This document shows, in pieces, positions 11,066 to 22,792 of a DNA stretch of 64,000 nucleotides. The number at the start of each line of letters is the position of its first letter. Within the stretch, counting starts at the first letter, position 1. The DNA is taken from positions 28,183,785 to 28,247,784 of the forward strand of contig CM055073.1 of NCBI GenBank assembly GCA_029204045.2, read 5' to 3'. Origin of the DNA: Tillandsia leiboldiana. Lineage: Eukaryota > Streptophyta > Magnoliopsida > Poales > Bromeliaceae. The translations under genes and the position numbers were made by a program. Below the pieces are notes generated by a model that worked only from the letters and a program-made list of their open reading frames with translations, did not search any database and was not told the origin of the DNA.

Positions 11066-12193
11066 TTACCTTCCTGTACATGATGCTCTAGCTAGCTCTT
11101 AAAAAGATCATGTATAAGATAAGTTGAAATAAAGTGATAAATTGAATCAAAGTAATTATGGGCCAACTTTGCCCTCGGATCCCGTGCCAACCCAAATTGG
11201 TGAGCACGGGCTTTGTCTCGTCTTACTGAACGCGCTGAAACTCGCCACGTAGTTTTTGGACTTCTAGATGTTAAGATCAAGGCAAAATAGTGCAATTAAC
11301 ATAAAGAGTTAAAGAGCTAACTTTGCTCTCGGGTTTCGCGTTGACCCAAAATTGTGAGCACGGGGTCTGTCTCATCAAATGTGACACGCTGGAACTTACG
11401 GCGTCGTCGTTGGATCCCCGGATTCCAAGAAAGAGTCGAAACAGTGGATTAACTCAATGTTTTATGCAAATTAAAATATATTATGGACTAAAACGCAAAT
11501 TGGGCTTGGTGGCTGTCCCTAGACAGTGATTACACACCTACTAGGCATCTTGTTAGAGTTCAGTGGGTTCTCGTTGATCGGGAATCGGGTTTCGTTCGAT
11601 AAAACGGCTGTATCGACCCGTATTAGAGACACGTTACTATTGTGTCGTCGGGATGGGTCGTGCGAGTTTATTATTGACTATAGCTGCTTATACAGGGCCC
11701 AGTTGTCAGCACCAGCCTCCCAGTAGCTGTGCGGGAGTTCGAGGATCTGCCTTCATCCAGGTGGGTTATCTTCGGTCCGGGCTTGATCTATTCGGCCCTC
11801 TGGTTGCTTTAGTCCAGTCGGACACCTGTTTTTGATTTTCCTGCTGATTATATGACCTATCTTGACATATCATGATCCCTCTGATTGACATTGACTCTGT
11901 TAGACCTGTGCTTGAGATTAGCCCTGGAGATTTTATCATGTACCCCTATGCTTGATTATGCCATATGAGTTCCTGATAGACAGTGATTCCTTAGTCACAC
12001 CATATACATCTGCTTGTCAGTACTCCTATTCTTGATTATATCTGATGAGTTGATCTATATACCGCATGATTGTTCGATAGACATTGATTCCGTAGATACA
12101 TGATATACAGCTACTTGCCAGTTTTCACATCTTGTTACATAGATGTCATGATCGGATTATACCTGTTGATTCCTGTCAGCCGATATATTGTTG

Positions 12194-12358
12194 ATATTCC
12201 GATATGCATGATTGATTGATCCTGATCGATAGATACTACTCGATGTTCCGACATGCATGATTGATAGATACTACTCGATGTTCCGATATGCATGATTAAT
12301 AGATACTACTGGATGTTCCGATATGCATGATTGATTGATCCTGATCGATATGATAGAT
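12194..12358 (+). repeat. Degenerate ~40-50-bp tandem repeat
   Basis: Four successive copies of 'gatattccgatatgcatgat' or 'gatgttccgatatgcatgat' followed by 'tgatagatactact' in the 3' half of the solo LTR. They differ by small insertions of 'tgatcctgatcga'. Confidence 0.75.
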
Positions 12359-13458
12359 GATTTCCCTGTTGGGATCTCGGCTTATTGCCGACTACCCGGT
12401 CATTAGACCGTGAGCTTGAGCATAGCATGATGACTACCACGCACGCTGTACGTCACGTACACTGACGGTTTGGCCACCGTCACAGTGTTCTTTACCGGTA
12501 AAGTGGTCTTGAGATGGACCCGTGAGCCCCCAGTTAGGCACCAGTGGGTGCGGGGTTATGTCAGCCAGCTAGGTGCCAGACAGGTGGCATGTGCCTGAGG
12601 TCCTCGCGACCAATACTGGCATTGATTGGGTACTTGGGTTCTGTCTTTGATGCATGATGCCTACTTCGTACCATTGTTGTTCAATTATGTTGATTTTCAG
12701 CATTATTATCTGTAGATATACTTTGATCGCTTGCAGTTCTTTATGCACGTTCCTGATAGACATTATCCTGATTTCCAGCATGTATGATCTACAGTTATTA
12801 TGATCGATTATCATTGTGATACCCTGATTTTCAGTATTACTTATCTGCAGTTCCTTATGATTGATTACCTGCCTAGTTAGCTTATCTGTGGATTCTAGTG
12901 ATTATCAGTAGATCTGCTTTGTTGTTCAACTTTACTCTATGATTCTTACTATCCGCAGATTTTAGTACCCAGTAGGTACGATTAGCTACTTCTCGGCTCG
13001 TCGTGCCCACTGGGATACACTCCGGTGTGTCTCACACCCTCGGGTGACTGTTGCAGGTCTGTCGGGTGGTGAGATGTCGGGACGATCCAGTGAGCCTGTC
13101 ACGATAGAGATGTCCCCCTGATGACATAGATCGATGATTGAGATCCCCGATTTTCTGTAGTTGACTTTCGTTTATGTTATTTCAGCTTCCAGCTTATTTA
13201 GATACTTCAGATTGATGTTAGCATGATTATTTGGATTATTCCTGTTGATTAGTCATTGTTTAGTTTAGATGTTGATTGATCTCTGATTGATGATTGGATT
13301 TGCCTAGCCGTGCATGTATAGGAGAGACCCTATCCCTGTGGATAGGGGATTTCCTATATGTGTGGCGGTCTGTTACGCCCGTTTTGCAAACTCTGATTTA
13401 TTCAAAAAAAAAAAAAAAAAAAAAATTCAGACCTGATTTTTAAACTCGGGGCGTGACA

Positions 13459-13953
13459 CTTACGCTCACTCAACCCTCTGAACCTCTTTGGCTTAGCATC
13501 TATACAAATGCTCGTTGTATGATCCTACATTAGCTAAGACTTATTTCACACTTAGCTTCCAACTGGTGATTGGCATCCGATACCAACTATGACACGCTGT
13601 TTTCCAGGGAAATCCTCCATTCTAAAATTACTCTAGTCTTACGCTCGCTCAACCCTCTGAACCTCTTTGGCTTAGCATCCATACAAATGCTCGTTGTATG
13701 ATCCTACATTAGCTGAGACTCATTTCACACTTAGCTTCCAACTGGTGATTGGCTTCCGATACCAACTATGACGCCCTATTTTTCATGAAAATCCTTCATT
13801 CTAAAATTATTCTAGTCTTACGCTCGCTCAACCCACTGAACCTCTTTGGCTTAGCATCCATACAAAATATTGTAGCCAGATTAAAAGATTTAGCCTTATT
13901 ATATCTAAACTATATGACTACTTTAAATTTTGGAAGTATCACATTTAAATTCT
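13459..13953 (-). mobile_element. Tandem TRIM array (right part, truncated units)
   Basis: Continuation of the TRIM LTR interrupted at 8926. About three units with a ~179-bp period follow: LTR starts (minus-strand ends) at about 13590 and 13769 are each preceded by 'ccgataccaac', the complement of a degenerate initiator-Met primer site. In each unit the 3' part of the LTR is fused to the primer-site-proximal part of the internal region ('gctcgttgtatgatcctac'), so most of the internal domain is deleted. The last LTR (13769-13953) is nearly full length. Confidence 0.7.
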
Positions 13954-14569
13954 GGATTTGATGTTATCTATAATATTTATGAAACAATGTCAACAGCAAG
14001 TGAACCCATTTTTCAACTCATGATAATACTTTTTTGGTGGTAACTTTTGCTATTGAGTAGTGGTTTAGGTAGGAAATTACTTTCCCTAAACATGATTTAG
14101 GTACAAGAAATTTGGTCAAGTTTAATTAAATAATAGTGACAAGGTTCAATATAATTTTGGATCAATAACATAATATGAACTTTTGATGGAAGTGTAGATA
14201 AAAAACAAAACAAAACAAAACATCAAGGATAAACTATGTGAATCGATTAATATTTAAACTTTCACATAAACTATAATTTGGTCACTAATGCCAAATATCT
14301 TCTTCTTCTTCTTTTTTGTAAAAAAAGATATTTTACTTTTTCCTACATATGATTGCTTAATTTAAATGAGGTTAACCATTTGGATCGCTATTTTAGCATG
14401 TAGATCGATATTCTACCAATATAATGGAGATCGAATTAGATTAAGTTATATTTGAGATTCGTAAGCGTTGTTGTATACTTTTAGTGAATTGATTACTTTT
14501 TTTTTAACAGCTCAAATTTTTGATATTGTGATTAGTTGTGCCTCCATCTTAAGCATTGGCGAGTCCTTA
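13954..14569. other. AT-rich intergenic DNA
   Basis: No gene or transposon could be recognised. It contains a short 'aaaacaaaac' run (about 14200-14222) and a T-rich tract near 14300. Confidence 0.4.
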
Positions 14570-14828
14570 CACTACAACAAAATTAGGTTATAGGGACATA
14601 TGTTTGTGACACTTTTGTATAAGTGTCCTATTTATATTCCATTTATATTCAAAATTAGGTTATAGAGATATATTTTTAGGACACATTACAAAAATGTGTC
14701 GCTATACACCCTACCGACGGCACATATAGCAATACTTAGAATAAGTATCGGTATTTTTGTCAGTGACACTTTTTTTAAAATTTTAAAAGTACTTAAAAAT
14801 ATCGATATAGCCTAATTTTGTTGTAGTG
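14570..14828. mobile_element. CACTA-type MITE, TSD TTA
   Basis: The termini are CACTACAACAAAATTAGG at the left and its complement at the right, extending to ~22-bp inverted repeats. An identical 3-bp duplication, tta, lies on both sides (14567-14569 and 14829-14831). CACTA termini plus a 3-bp duplication are the hallmark of CACTA (En/Spm) transposons. At 259 bp with no ORF this is a non-autonomous copy. 'aggttatag' and 'gtgtc' motifs recur internally as subterminal repeats. Confidence 0.85.
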
Positions 14829-14831
14829 TTA

Positions 14832-16262
14832 CCATCACAGTTGCATGTTCTGAGGCCTTACCCTCATCTTCGATTGTGATAGCTGAGAGAGAAGGGCACG
14901 CGCTTGAATGAGTGATTATTTCGTTAAATCAAAATATAAAAATATCAATCTCTATCCGCTTAAATTATTAGAGGAATAGTAATTATTTCACATTATTTAA
15001 TATATAGTATCAGACTAAAAAATTCCAAGTTCTAATCATATCATACTTCTAAAATAATTAATTTTTTTTTATTTAATTTAAAATTATATTAGAATATTTT
15101 CAAAAATTCGAGCCTGAAGATTAACAAGGAGTAATAAATATCAAAATCTAAAAATATTACCGTTGTTCCACATTAGTGAGAGATAAAAAAAAAAGGGCAT
15201 AATTTTTAATATGCCTTTAAAAATTTTAAAAATATCTTATTTAATTATCCCTTGAGGACTAAAATACCATTGCTGATTTTAAATTTTTTTTTGAAATATC
15301 TCTATTTCCCCAAGAGTTTACTAATATGATTGATTTTTTGAAGGGTATTTTGATAATTTATTGATAAATTTAAAAGATAAATAATGGATTAATTTTTTGA
15401 AGGGTATTTTAGTAATTTATGGATAAATTTGAAAATTTTTAATAGTAATTAAGAGTAAATAAGAGCCCCTCTCAAAAAATAAATAAATAAATAAATAAAT
15501 AAATAAATTGCTGTTGCCAGCCTGTGACCAACATTAAGCATGAGCTGTCACCAACCCATGAACTTACTAGGTTTTAATATTATTGGGATTGGGGAGAGAT
15601 TTCGTTACATGCGATGAAAAAATATGATAAAAAATAATTTATTTGTTTTCGTACGTAATATCGCATTATGTATATTATAATAAGTCAATTATGATATATT
15701 TTCTGCGTGGTATTCCACCGAAAAATACAGAAGCATATTCTATATACTTTTGCTCCAACTCTATTTTATCTAATTCCGTTTGATGGATCTTAATACCAAA
15801 CGGGCCTTTAGTATATGCATATAAATACTAAATTACTTGAACGGTACATATATTTTAAGGCTAAAAAGAAATAAGAATACTTTCAAAAGCAAAAAAGATT
15901 GTAATTTAGCTTTAGTATCCCGACCAACACTATGAAATATAATCTATCGTGCTTAACTTACATAGGAACTTAATTTTATAAATTTTCAATAATATTTTGG
16001 CCAATTTGCATAAAGATTCATTGATTTTGTATTTTGTAAAAGATTCATTGATTTTGTATTTTGTAAAAGATCAATTGATTTTGTATTTTTACAAAAATGG
16101 ACCACTATTTTGAATTTTACAAATTTGATTCGAATTTTTAGTAAACTGATCAAAATATATTTATTTTTCTCTCTCTCTCTCTCTTTTTTTCCTTATCGTT
16201 CATCTTTCTCTTCCGTTCCTAATTCGTCTCTCTTCTCCTCCACCGTCTATGTGTGATGGTGA
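14832..16262. other. AT-rich intergenic DNA with simple repeats
   Basis: No gene is seen. It holds a ~70-bp imperfect direct repeat ('ttttttgaagggtatttt' at about 15343 and 15396), an (AAAT)n microsatellite (about 15475-15507), three 26-bp tandem units 'aagatt(c)attgattttgta' (about 16011-16093), and a CT-rich tract (about 16171-16195). Confidence 0.6.
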
Positions 16263-16840
16263 TGTAGTGACCTGAATTTTTGCAATAGCGAAGCTCCGGT
16301 AAAAACGAGCTTGGAAAACTATCCCTATGGTTCAAGAGAAGTTCTAGGCTTGTTGAAGCGTTTTCGTCACGGGTTCGGCGCGAAAACATAATGGGAATTG
16401 TTAAACTTGGCCAAGTTGGGCAAAAAATTGTTAAAAGACGATTGTATAAATATCCGAAAAGAGTTCCGAGGGTTTCAAGACGATTAGAAAGGAGTGGGAT
16501 CTTTATGGAGTAAAATTGAAAATTTTCGAGCAAGACAATTATGAGCCAAAAAAGGTTCTGAACCTTCACTTGAGGGTCTGAACCCTAGCACGAAGGACCA
16601 GACCTTGAGGAGAAAGGTCCGACCATTCTTGTGTAACCCTAAAAATTAGGGGTCGGGATCGATCCGTGGGAAGGCAGATCGGTCCATCAACGCGTAGGGC
16701 CCGGGCTAAAGGTTCGGGGACTAGTCCGTAGCGGGCGAACCAGTACGTCCGCGGGTGAAATGCCTAGTGAGGGGCATTTCTATAATTTTAGTGGTGGGGG
16801 CTTTTTAAAAAAGGATTCTCTCCCCGTTTCTCTGTGAACC

Positions 16841-16842
<2 letters not shown>

Positions 16843-16887
<45 letters not shown>
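16843..16887. repeat. (AC)n microsatellite
   Basis: About 22 AC units inside LTR A. The run translates as alternating Thr-His or Cys-Val and creates false ORFs on both strands. Confidence 0.9.
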
Positions 16888-17984
16888 ATGCACAAAGAAA
16901 GAGAGGGACTCTCTCTCCCTTTCCCTTTCATTCTCTCCCTTCCTTTCTTGTGGTACCTCGTCGAGTTGGAGCTCGAGCCCGAAAAACATGTAAAAGTGAA
17001 GGATCGAGCTTTGGCACGTGTTTTGGCCTGGAGAGCTCGCGGACTGAGGTGAGGGTTTCGATTGTAAGGTTAGAGTTATTGGTAATTCCTTTAAAATTGG
17101 AATCCTAGTGATTGCTAGACGTTCCCATCCTAAATTAATCGCAAGAACACGGAGTACTTTTAAGTGTTCTTGAAGAAATAGGATTCTAGTGTTAAAGTTG
17201 GGGCTTTTGGGTTCTCGAGGGTTTTGATCTAATTTGATCGTACCTTTCTCTAATTGAATGATAGATAAGAGCCCCAGACAACTTTGATTTCGAAAACGGC
17301 AAAAGCTATAGTAGTCAATTGCGAGAAACGGCTCGAAATGGGAGTTTTCGTTCGTTAGCAGTGGAGAAGCACCGAGACAACCACGGGGACCCAATTGCAA
17401 ATGTCTACAAGCAATTTGAGGTGAATCGAAGTGGGTTGTGCTCTACCAAAGCGGTTGGATTGCCTCTCATGTCTAGAGAGAAAAGTCGGTAAAATTTAAT
17501 ATTATTTAATTGATACATGTAATGGTAAGTTAATTGGTAAAATTGGTAGGCATAGGCCTTATGCTACTTAGAGTAAATTAACTTTTATTGGACATAGAAC
17601 ACTAGGCAAGTGAAGACATATAGGATATATATGTGTAGGCCTAGATATGGATGAGAACGTAGGTCAATTGTCTCTAGGAATATTAGAGAACTCGACAAGT
17701 AAGAAATAAGGGCTAAAGGTCTATAAAATTATGAATCCTAGGTGTGAACAACTAGAATTAGGAAATAATATCATTGTGTAGAAAACCTAGTATCAATGAA
17801 TATAGGCTATGAAACATAAAGGCGAGAAGGCTTCTTGGACTAAGTAGTTATTAACCTAGGGTCGGGAGACATAGGTTCAAGGACAGTGATTAGAATGCCA
17901 CAGAGGTATGAACCTAGAAAGGTTAATAGTGGACCCCTAAGACTTGGGAATGGATTCTGGAATTTCGAGACTTATGACTATAGG

Positions 17985-18180
17985 TGTACAGCTTGTTCCT
18001 CTTCCACTAGAGGTTTCTCGATTGTGGGTGTAAGACAGGTTCCTCTCCCATCGAGAAATCCTCAAACGATGATGTACGACATATTCCTCTCTCGTTGGGT
18101 AATCTACAGTTCGAGAGTGTGCAACATGTTTCTCTCCCAACGGACGGTTTACAGATCGAGAGTGTATGACATGTTCATCA
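17985..18180 (+). repeat. Degenerate ~58-bp tandem repeats in LTR A
   Basis: Four units carry the sequence 'gtt(c/t)ctctccca' followed by 'tacag(a/t)tcgagagtgt' or a variant, within the older LTR. They are not coding. Confidence 0.6.
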
Positions 18181-18880
18181 CTTGTCGGTGGTTTCTTCGA
18201 TGATTGACTCAAGACTGAGTTGGGCAATGTGGCTAAGGTAAAGAACACGTCAGGTATGGATTAGAGAAATGGATAGTAAAATAGAAAGTAGATGAGTAGT
18301 TTCTATTTACATAGATTTTATTATCTCATTTGCATTAGGCATAACATATGATTTATGTTCCATATAGTATAGGTTTATGTTTTCACAGATTATTACTATG
18401 TGCTCGTTTTGCCTCCATTGGACCTGGTGGGTGTTAAGCTTCTCTTTTGAGTGGTTGTACTCACTGAAAACTATTTTATAGTTCTCACCCCCATGTCTTT
18501 CAGGTCCTTTCGTGAGCGACGCAGCGATGCAAGGTAAGGGTGTAGCTTGGTAGACAGCGCCCTACCATGTGGAACCTAGATAGAAGTACCCTCATCATTA
18601 TAGGTAAGGATATAGAAATGAAAGAACAAAATATAATAATATTTTGGATTGTAAAAGAAAATTGTAAATATGTATAAGACGAGTGCTTGTAATAGTTAGT
18701 TGTTTTATATTTTCTGTATTTTCCATTCGCAATCCTTGTATGAATTCGGTTTCTAATTGGAATATTTCGAATTATAATGGTTGTGACGCCTTGAGCGGAC
18801 AGGAAAAACTCTGTCCATTCGGCGGGTTTGGGCACGCACTCGTAAGGCATTCCTATTTGGAAGGCGGGACGGAGCGTGAC

Positions 18881-19987
18881 TATCACATCCCGGGTCAAGT
18901 AGGACCCGAGCTCACCAACAGATCCGCCACCTATACAGAAAAATCTCGCACATGCGAAGCATCTAACCTACAAAATATAATATCTACCAACACTAAATAG
19001 ATATCAAAGCCGTAATAAAACTACTAAAATAATAAAAAGTCCACTGTACATCTAATACAATATCCACAATATATAGTCATCTCTCACACAAAATTAAATA
19101 TAAGTCAGACTGTATAGGACCATAACTCCCAAAAACCTGATAGATGGGGTACAACTATAGCTCTCAAAGTACACGAGTAGAGATTTAGTTCGCGACTCCC
19201 TTACCTCGATCAAGCAAGGCAACAGGTGCAAGAACTAGAGCATGTCTCTACAAAAAGAGCACCAATAACAGGTGTGAGAACTTCATAAATAAAATAGTCC
19301 TCAGTGGGTATCATCACCAAGACCGACGATTTACCCACTAAGTCTACTAGATGTTTAAATAACTCTATTGCTAAACAACAAGGTAAAAAGCTGAAAGAGA
19401 AACTACAGCTATTATGTCTCTATCTATTATACTCAAGAAACAGTGGGAATATATAAATGCATCTATTTTCACAGGATGCTCAAAATTTACTTAATCTTAC
19501 TAACTGCCACATCGGGTAAAGTCAAACATGCGCCCACCTATTACCATTACATCCATAGAGCTTGGACTGGAATTACGTAGCCCCCCCCCACTCAGGCTAC
19601 ATCGACATCACACAAAAGGCCAAACTCCAGAGGGGCACTCAAGGAGGGTGCGACCCAAGCCGAAGAAAGCGCATCTTAGTAGTCGAGCTCAATACGTCTC
19701 ATACAGGCTATAATTCAAATCAAACGATCAACCAAATCGACAACTCACTCAATCACATGCCCACGACACAAATCAGAGAATATTCAATGGTGCGGAATCA
19801 TCGTCAATGAAGACGACTCCCAACACTAGAACTCAGCTCTATTTGCTAGTCTGTTTTTATAAAAATTCAGACTGAATTTGCAAAATGCAAAATGATGGTC
19901 TGTTTTTACAAAAATGTAAAATCGATGAATTTTTTATGCAAAAAGGCCTATTATTTTCATAGTAATTAGGTGGTCCCGAAATTAACA
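18881..19987 (-). mobile_element. Decayed gypsy LTR fragment (LTR B)
   Basis: The left edge tatcacatcccggg is a CpG-decayed form of tgtcacgtcccggg, the reverse complement of a gypsy LTR 3' end. The next ~450 bp match the start of the solo LTR at 21228: 'ctcaccaacagatccgcc', 'cgcgactcccttacctcgat', 'caggtgtgagaact', 'tcagtgggta', 'cccactaagtctactaga'. The right border, placed at ttaaca, is a guess. C-to-T/G-to-A changes at CpG sites indicate an old methylated copy. Confidence 0.55.
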
Positions 19988-20126
19988 AAGTATGACAGCA
20001 ACTTTAAGTTATATTTGTAACCATTTGATCGTTGGGTAAATAAAGTTGAAAATTCATAAAACTTGATTCCTAGGATGATAAGTTATATTCAATAGTATTA
20101 ATTGACCATCGATTCGCATAACCAGT

Positions 20127-21161
20127 TGTAACGATCCGACCAACTAGCAATAATAACTCGTTGGGTCCAAATCACTGGCCTAAAATATTTAAACCCAGTT
20201 ATTATTACTCGTATCCATGGTCTCTTATAAATCCAATCACAATCTCATTCCCATCCGATGTGGAGCTATTGGGGTGTCACAAACTTTTCCCGTTTAGGCA
20301 TGACATCCTCGTCAGCCCAAACACACACACAGCCCAAGATCACCAGGTGATGTGAGACTTGTCTCGATAGCCTTTTCTTTTTTATCCTGGCATAGCATGT
20401 CACCTTGTCATTCAGATCTTGACAAAGACTGCCATCTTGTTATTCATACCCTAGCTCAGTCGAGACTCATCACATACTTCCGGCTGGTGATTGACTCTGA
20501 TACCAAATATAACGACTCGGCCCACTAGCAATAATAACTCGTTGGGCCGAAACCACAGACCAAAATGCTAAAATCGAAAAAAAAAACTCACAACCATCAG
20601 ACAATCTGAGACTCGCCTCACTAGCCTTAGCCGACCTTGTGGGGAGACACTTTCCACCCATAATGATCTTTAACCGGAGAGCTACCCCCACTTCCCAGGA
20701 AGTCACCCATCATATAACTACTCTAATTCAAGTACACTTAACCCACTTAAGCTCTTAGGCCTAACCACTATCCAACATGCTATAGCCGGTTTAAGAAACT
20801 CACAACCACCAAACAATCTGAGACTCATCTCACTACTCTTAACCGACCTTGTGGGGAGCCACTCTCCACCCACAATGATTTTTAACTGGGGAGCCACCCT
20901 ACCTGGCTGATGACAGTCATGTGTAGAGCGCGGCTCCCCACAAGATCGACTAAAGCTAACGAAACAAATCTTACATTGCCTAATAATTGTGAGTATGCCT
21001 GAGCCTGACGAGGACGTCAGGGCTTAAAAGAGGGAGGAATATAACACCTCTGGAATTTAAAATAGTCCTATATAAAGGATATAATAGGGCTAAACCTCTT
21101 AACTAGGCTTAAGCATTTTGGGCCCAAAGAGTTATTATTGCTAGTAGGTCAGATCGTTATA
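20127..21161. mobile_element. TRIM cluster with inverted copies
   Basis: Minus-strand part: LTR 20127-20281 (tgtaacgatc to ggggtgtcaca), internal 20282-20507 with primer-site complement ctctgatacca (20495-20505), then a truncated LTR from 20508 and further mixed fragments to ~20920. Plus-strand part: internal sequence from ~20930 ('gtagagcgcggctcc'), polypurine tract 'aaaagagggaggaa' (about 21026-21039) and a 3' LTR at 21040-21161 ending gatcgttata, the complement of the first LTR's start. The internal sequence is shared with the TRIM at 52527-53100. Confidence 0.65.
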
Positions 21162-21227
21162 GCAGTAATAAAAATAAAACTAAAGTAAATAATCTTCTTT
21201 TTTTTTTATTATTTCTATAAGTACTAG

Positions 21228-22792
21228 TGTCACGCCCCGGCGTCGAAACTGCGACCCGGGCTCGCCAACAGATCCGCCGCCCATACGGTGAACCCCGTAT
21301 AGACGAAGTGTCTAACCTGCAAAAGATAGATACTATACTATCCAGATATCAGAGCTGAAAATAAACTGCTAGAAATAAAATAAATTAGTACAAAGTCCTC
21401 ACCAAAGTACAAGTCACTCAACTCAGAAACTCTCAAAATAATAAGGGTACATCTACTCTCTGGACGACGACTGGTAGGGATCTAGCTCGCGACTCCCTCA
21501 CCTCGATCTGAAGAAGCAGCAACAGGAGCAGCAGGAACAGGAGTAGAAGTCCCTATGGGAAAATACACCACGACGGGTGTGAGAACTACGTCCCAAGTAG
21601 TTCTCAGTGGGTGCCGCCAACAAGCCCAACGGTCTGCCCACTAAGTCTACTAGAGGCATAAAGTAACAAATGCATGGCTGTAAGGAAAAGCTGGTAAGTA
21701 AACTCTACAGCTACTATGCCTCTATCTAGATGCTCAAAAAGTGGAACAGAAAGAACATGATGCCACAACTAACTCTCATCTCTGATCACCCAATCTAACT
21801 GACTGCTACCTCGGTCCAGTCAAACCTGCGCCAACCTACTGTCGTTACGTCCCGGAGGAGCGGGCTTACGTAGGACCTACTGCCGTTACGTCCCTGAGGA
21901 GCGGACTTACGTAGGGCGTCCATGACTGCCAAAACGGCTCAGCCAGAGGGATAAAACGTCGACAAGTCGCGATACCAAAGTGCAGACCCACCCCGGACGT
22001 GGCACTCGAGGGGAGCGACCCCGACGAGGACAAGGGTATCCGCGCACTCTGTCGAGCTGGCACTGCAGGCTATAGTCCAAAATCCTCGCTCACGCACAAC
22101 GGTCGGAGCACTCTCGACGACTCAGCTGATCAGCTCTCTCGAATCTCAAGACACAAGCAACTCCACCAACTCAAAGTACAAGGTCGCATCCACTGCGAAC
22201 AACTGCCTCAACAGGCCAAACATCGCATCCACTGCGAACAACTGTCTCAACACAGGCAGGAGAACGACACTGCCGAGACTCACTGTCACTCAGACGGCTC
22301 CCAAGGAACCAGATCTACAACCACTGTCACTCTCCCAAAGAAACCTGATCTACAGACTGCTATCAACTCCACTCGGTCCCCAGACATGAGTGTAAATGCA
22401 TCCCACAACAACCCGACCTCTCGGCCCACTACCCGGGCGAGGAAAACTCTACGTCCAGAGTGAAATATAGAATAGTGGTGTGGGAAGGTCTAGAGCAATA
22501 AAAACCTAGCCCAAATTGGAGTTTTCTACAGTCTGGTTGAACATGTTGCATATGGCGGGGGTGCTAGGTCAAGTTCCAAGATAACAATAATCAACAGCTT
22601 GTAGGGAAAGAAAATAAACACATGATCATCTAACAACATCAGGAACATCAATTCCTATAATCTAGCATGCTATATAGAACACATCTATAACATGCAAGTT
22701 CCTACACAGATAGAATTAATGCACAGTCCATAGGTCATGAAGACAAGGCCACCCACCTGAAGAGCTGACTGTCCAAGTCCCACAGCTGAAAA
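21228..22792 (-). mobile_element. Solo gypsy LTR, left part (TSD ACTAG)
   Basis: Begins tgtcacgccccgg, the reverse complement of a gypsy LTR 3' end, preceded by actag (21223-21227). The other half is 50809-52488, followed by actag (52489-52493). Together they make a ~3245-bp solo LTR on the minus strand, split by the copia insertion at duplicated gaaaa. It contains the 'gagaactac...gtagttctc' hairpin (21581-21605). A duplicated ~39-bp block ('cgcatccactgcgaacaact', about 22185 and 22226) is internal. The sequence is homologous to, but much diverged from, the gypsy LTR at 26801. Confidence 0.85.
21581..21605 (-). promoter_or_regulatory. Conserved LTR 3'-region hairpin (solo LTR)
   Basis: 9-bp perfect arms gagaactac / gtagttctc around a 7-base loop, next to 'cagtgggtgccgcc'. 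The same hairpin with an 8-base loop is at the equivalent place in the younger gypsy LTRs (29435-29460 and 45022-45047). Its position in the downstream half of the LTR suggests a role in the R region or 3'-end formation; that is inference. Confidence 0.55.

Larger units (their letters stand above)
8927..13458 (+). mobile_element. 4.5-kb solo LTR (gypsy type), TSD CTTAC
   Basis: Begins TGTAAGAACTTG and ends CTCGGGGCGTGACA. It is flanked by perfect 5-bp duplications cttac (8922-8926 and 13459-13463). No gag, pol, primer-binding site or second LTR lies inside, so this is a solo LTR left by recombination between two LTRs. Its end resembles the other gypsy LTRs here. It contains a GC-rich block (about 9800-11060), tandem repeats at 12194-12358, and a poly-A run near its 3' end (about 13404-13424). 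It sits inside a TRIM LTR. Several ORFs of 60-137 codons inside overlap in multiple frames and show no domain. Confidence 0.85.
16263..18880 (+). mobile_element. Old gypsy-type LTR (LTR A), ~2.6 kb
   Basis: Starts TGTAGTGACCTGAATTTTTGC and ends near GGACGGAGCGTGAC, matching the gypsy LTR ends elsewhere in the window. The 5' end is related to the minus-strand fragment 55582-56091 (shared start, then 'gaacaagcttgttgga'-like and 'gagttcggcg(t/c)garaac' blocks). Near its 3' end is a hairpin-like motif (gaaaacta / tagttctc, about 18464-18484) also found in other gypsy LTRs here. No internal region adjoins it. The last base of the canonical end is replaced by the next LTR, and no clean target duplication was found. 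ORFs inside are spurious. Confidence 0.6.

Noticed and set aside
16780..17400. 206-codon minus-strand ORF
   Set aside because: It runs through an (AC)n microsatellite inside LTR A, gives a Cys-Val repeat, and has no recognisable domain.
16263..19987. Complete retrotransposon with LTR A and LTR B as its two LTRs
   Set aside because: They are different families in opposite orientation with no internal region, primer site or pol between them.
21999..22463. 154-codon ORF in the solo LTR
   Set aside because: It lies in LTR sequence, is not preserved in the related LTRs, and has no domain.
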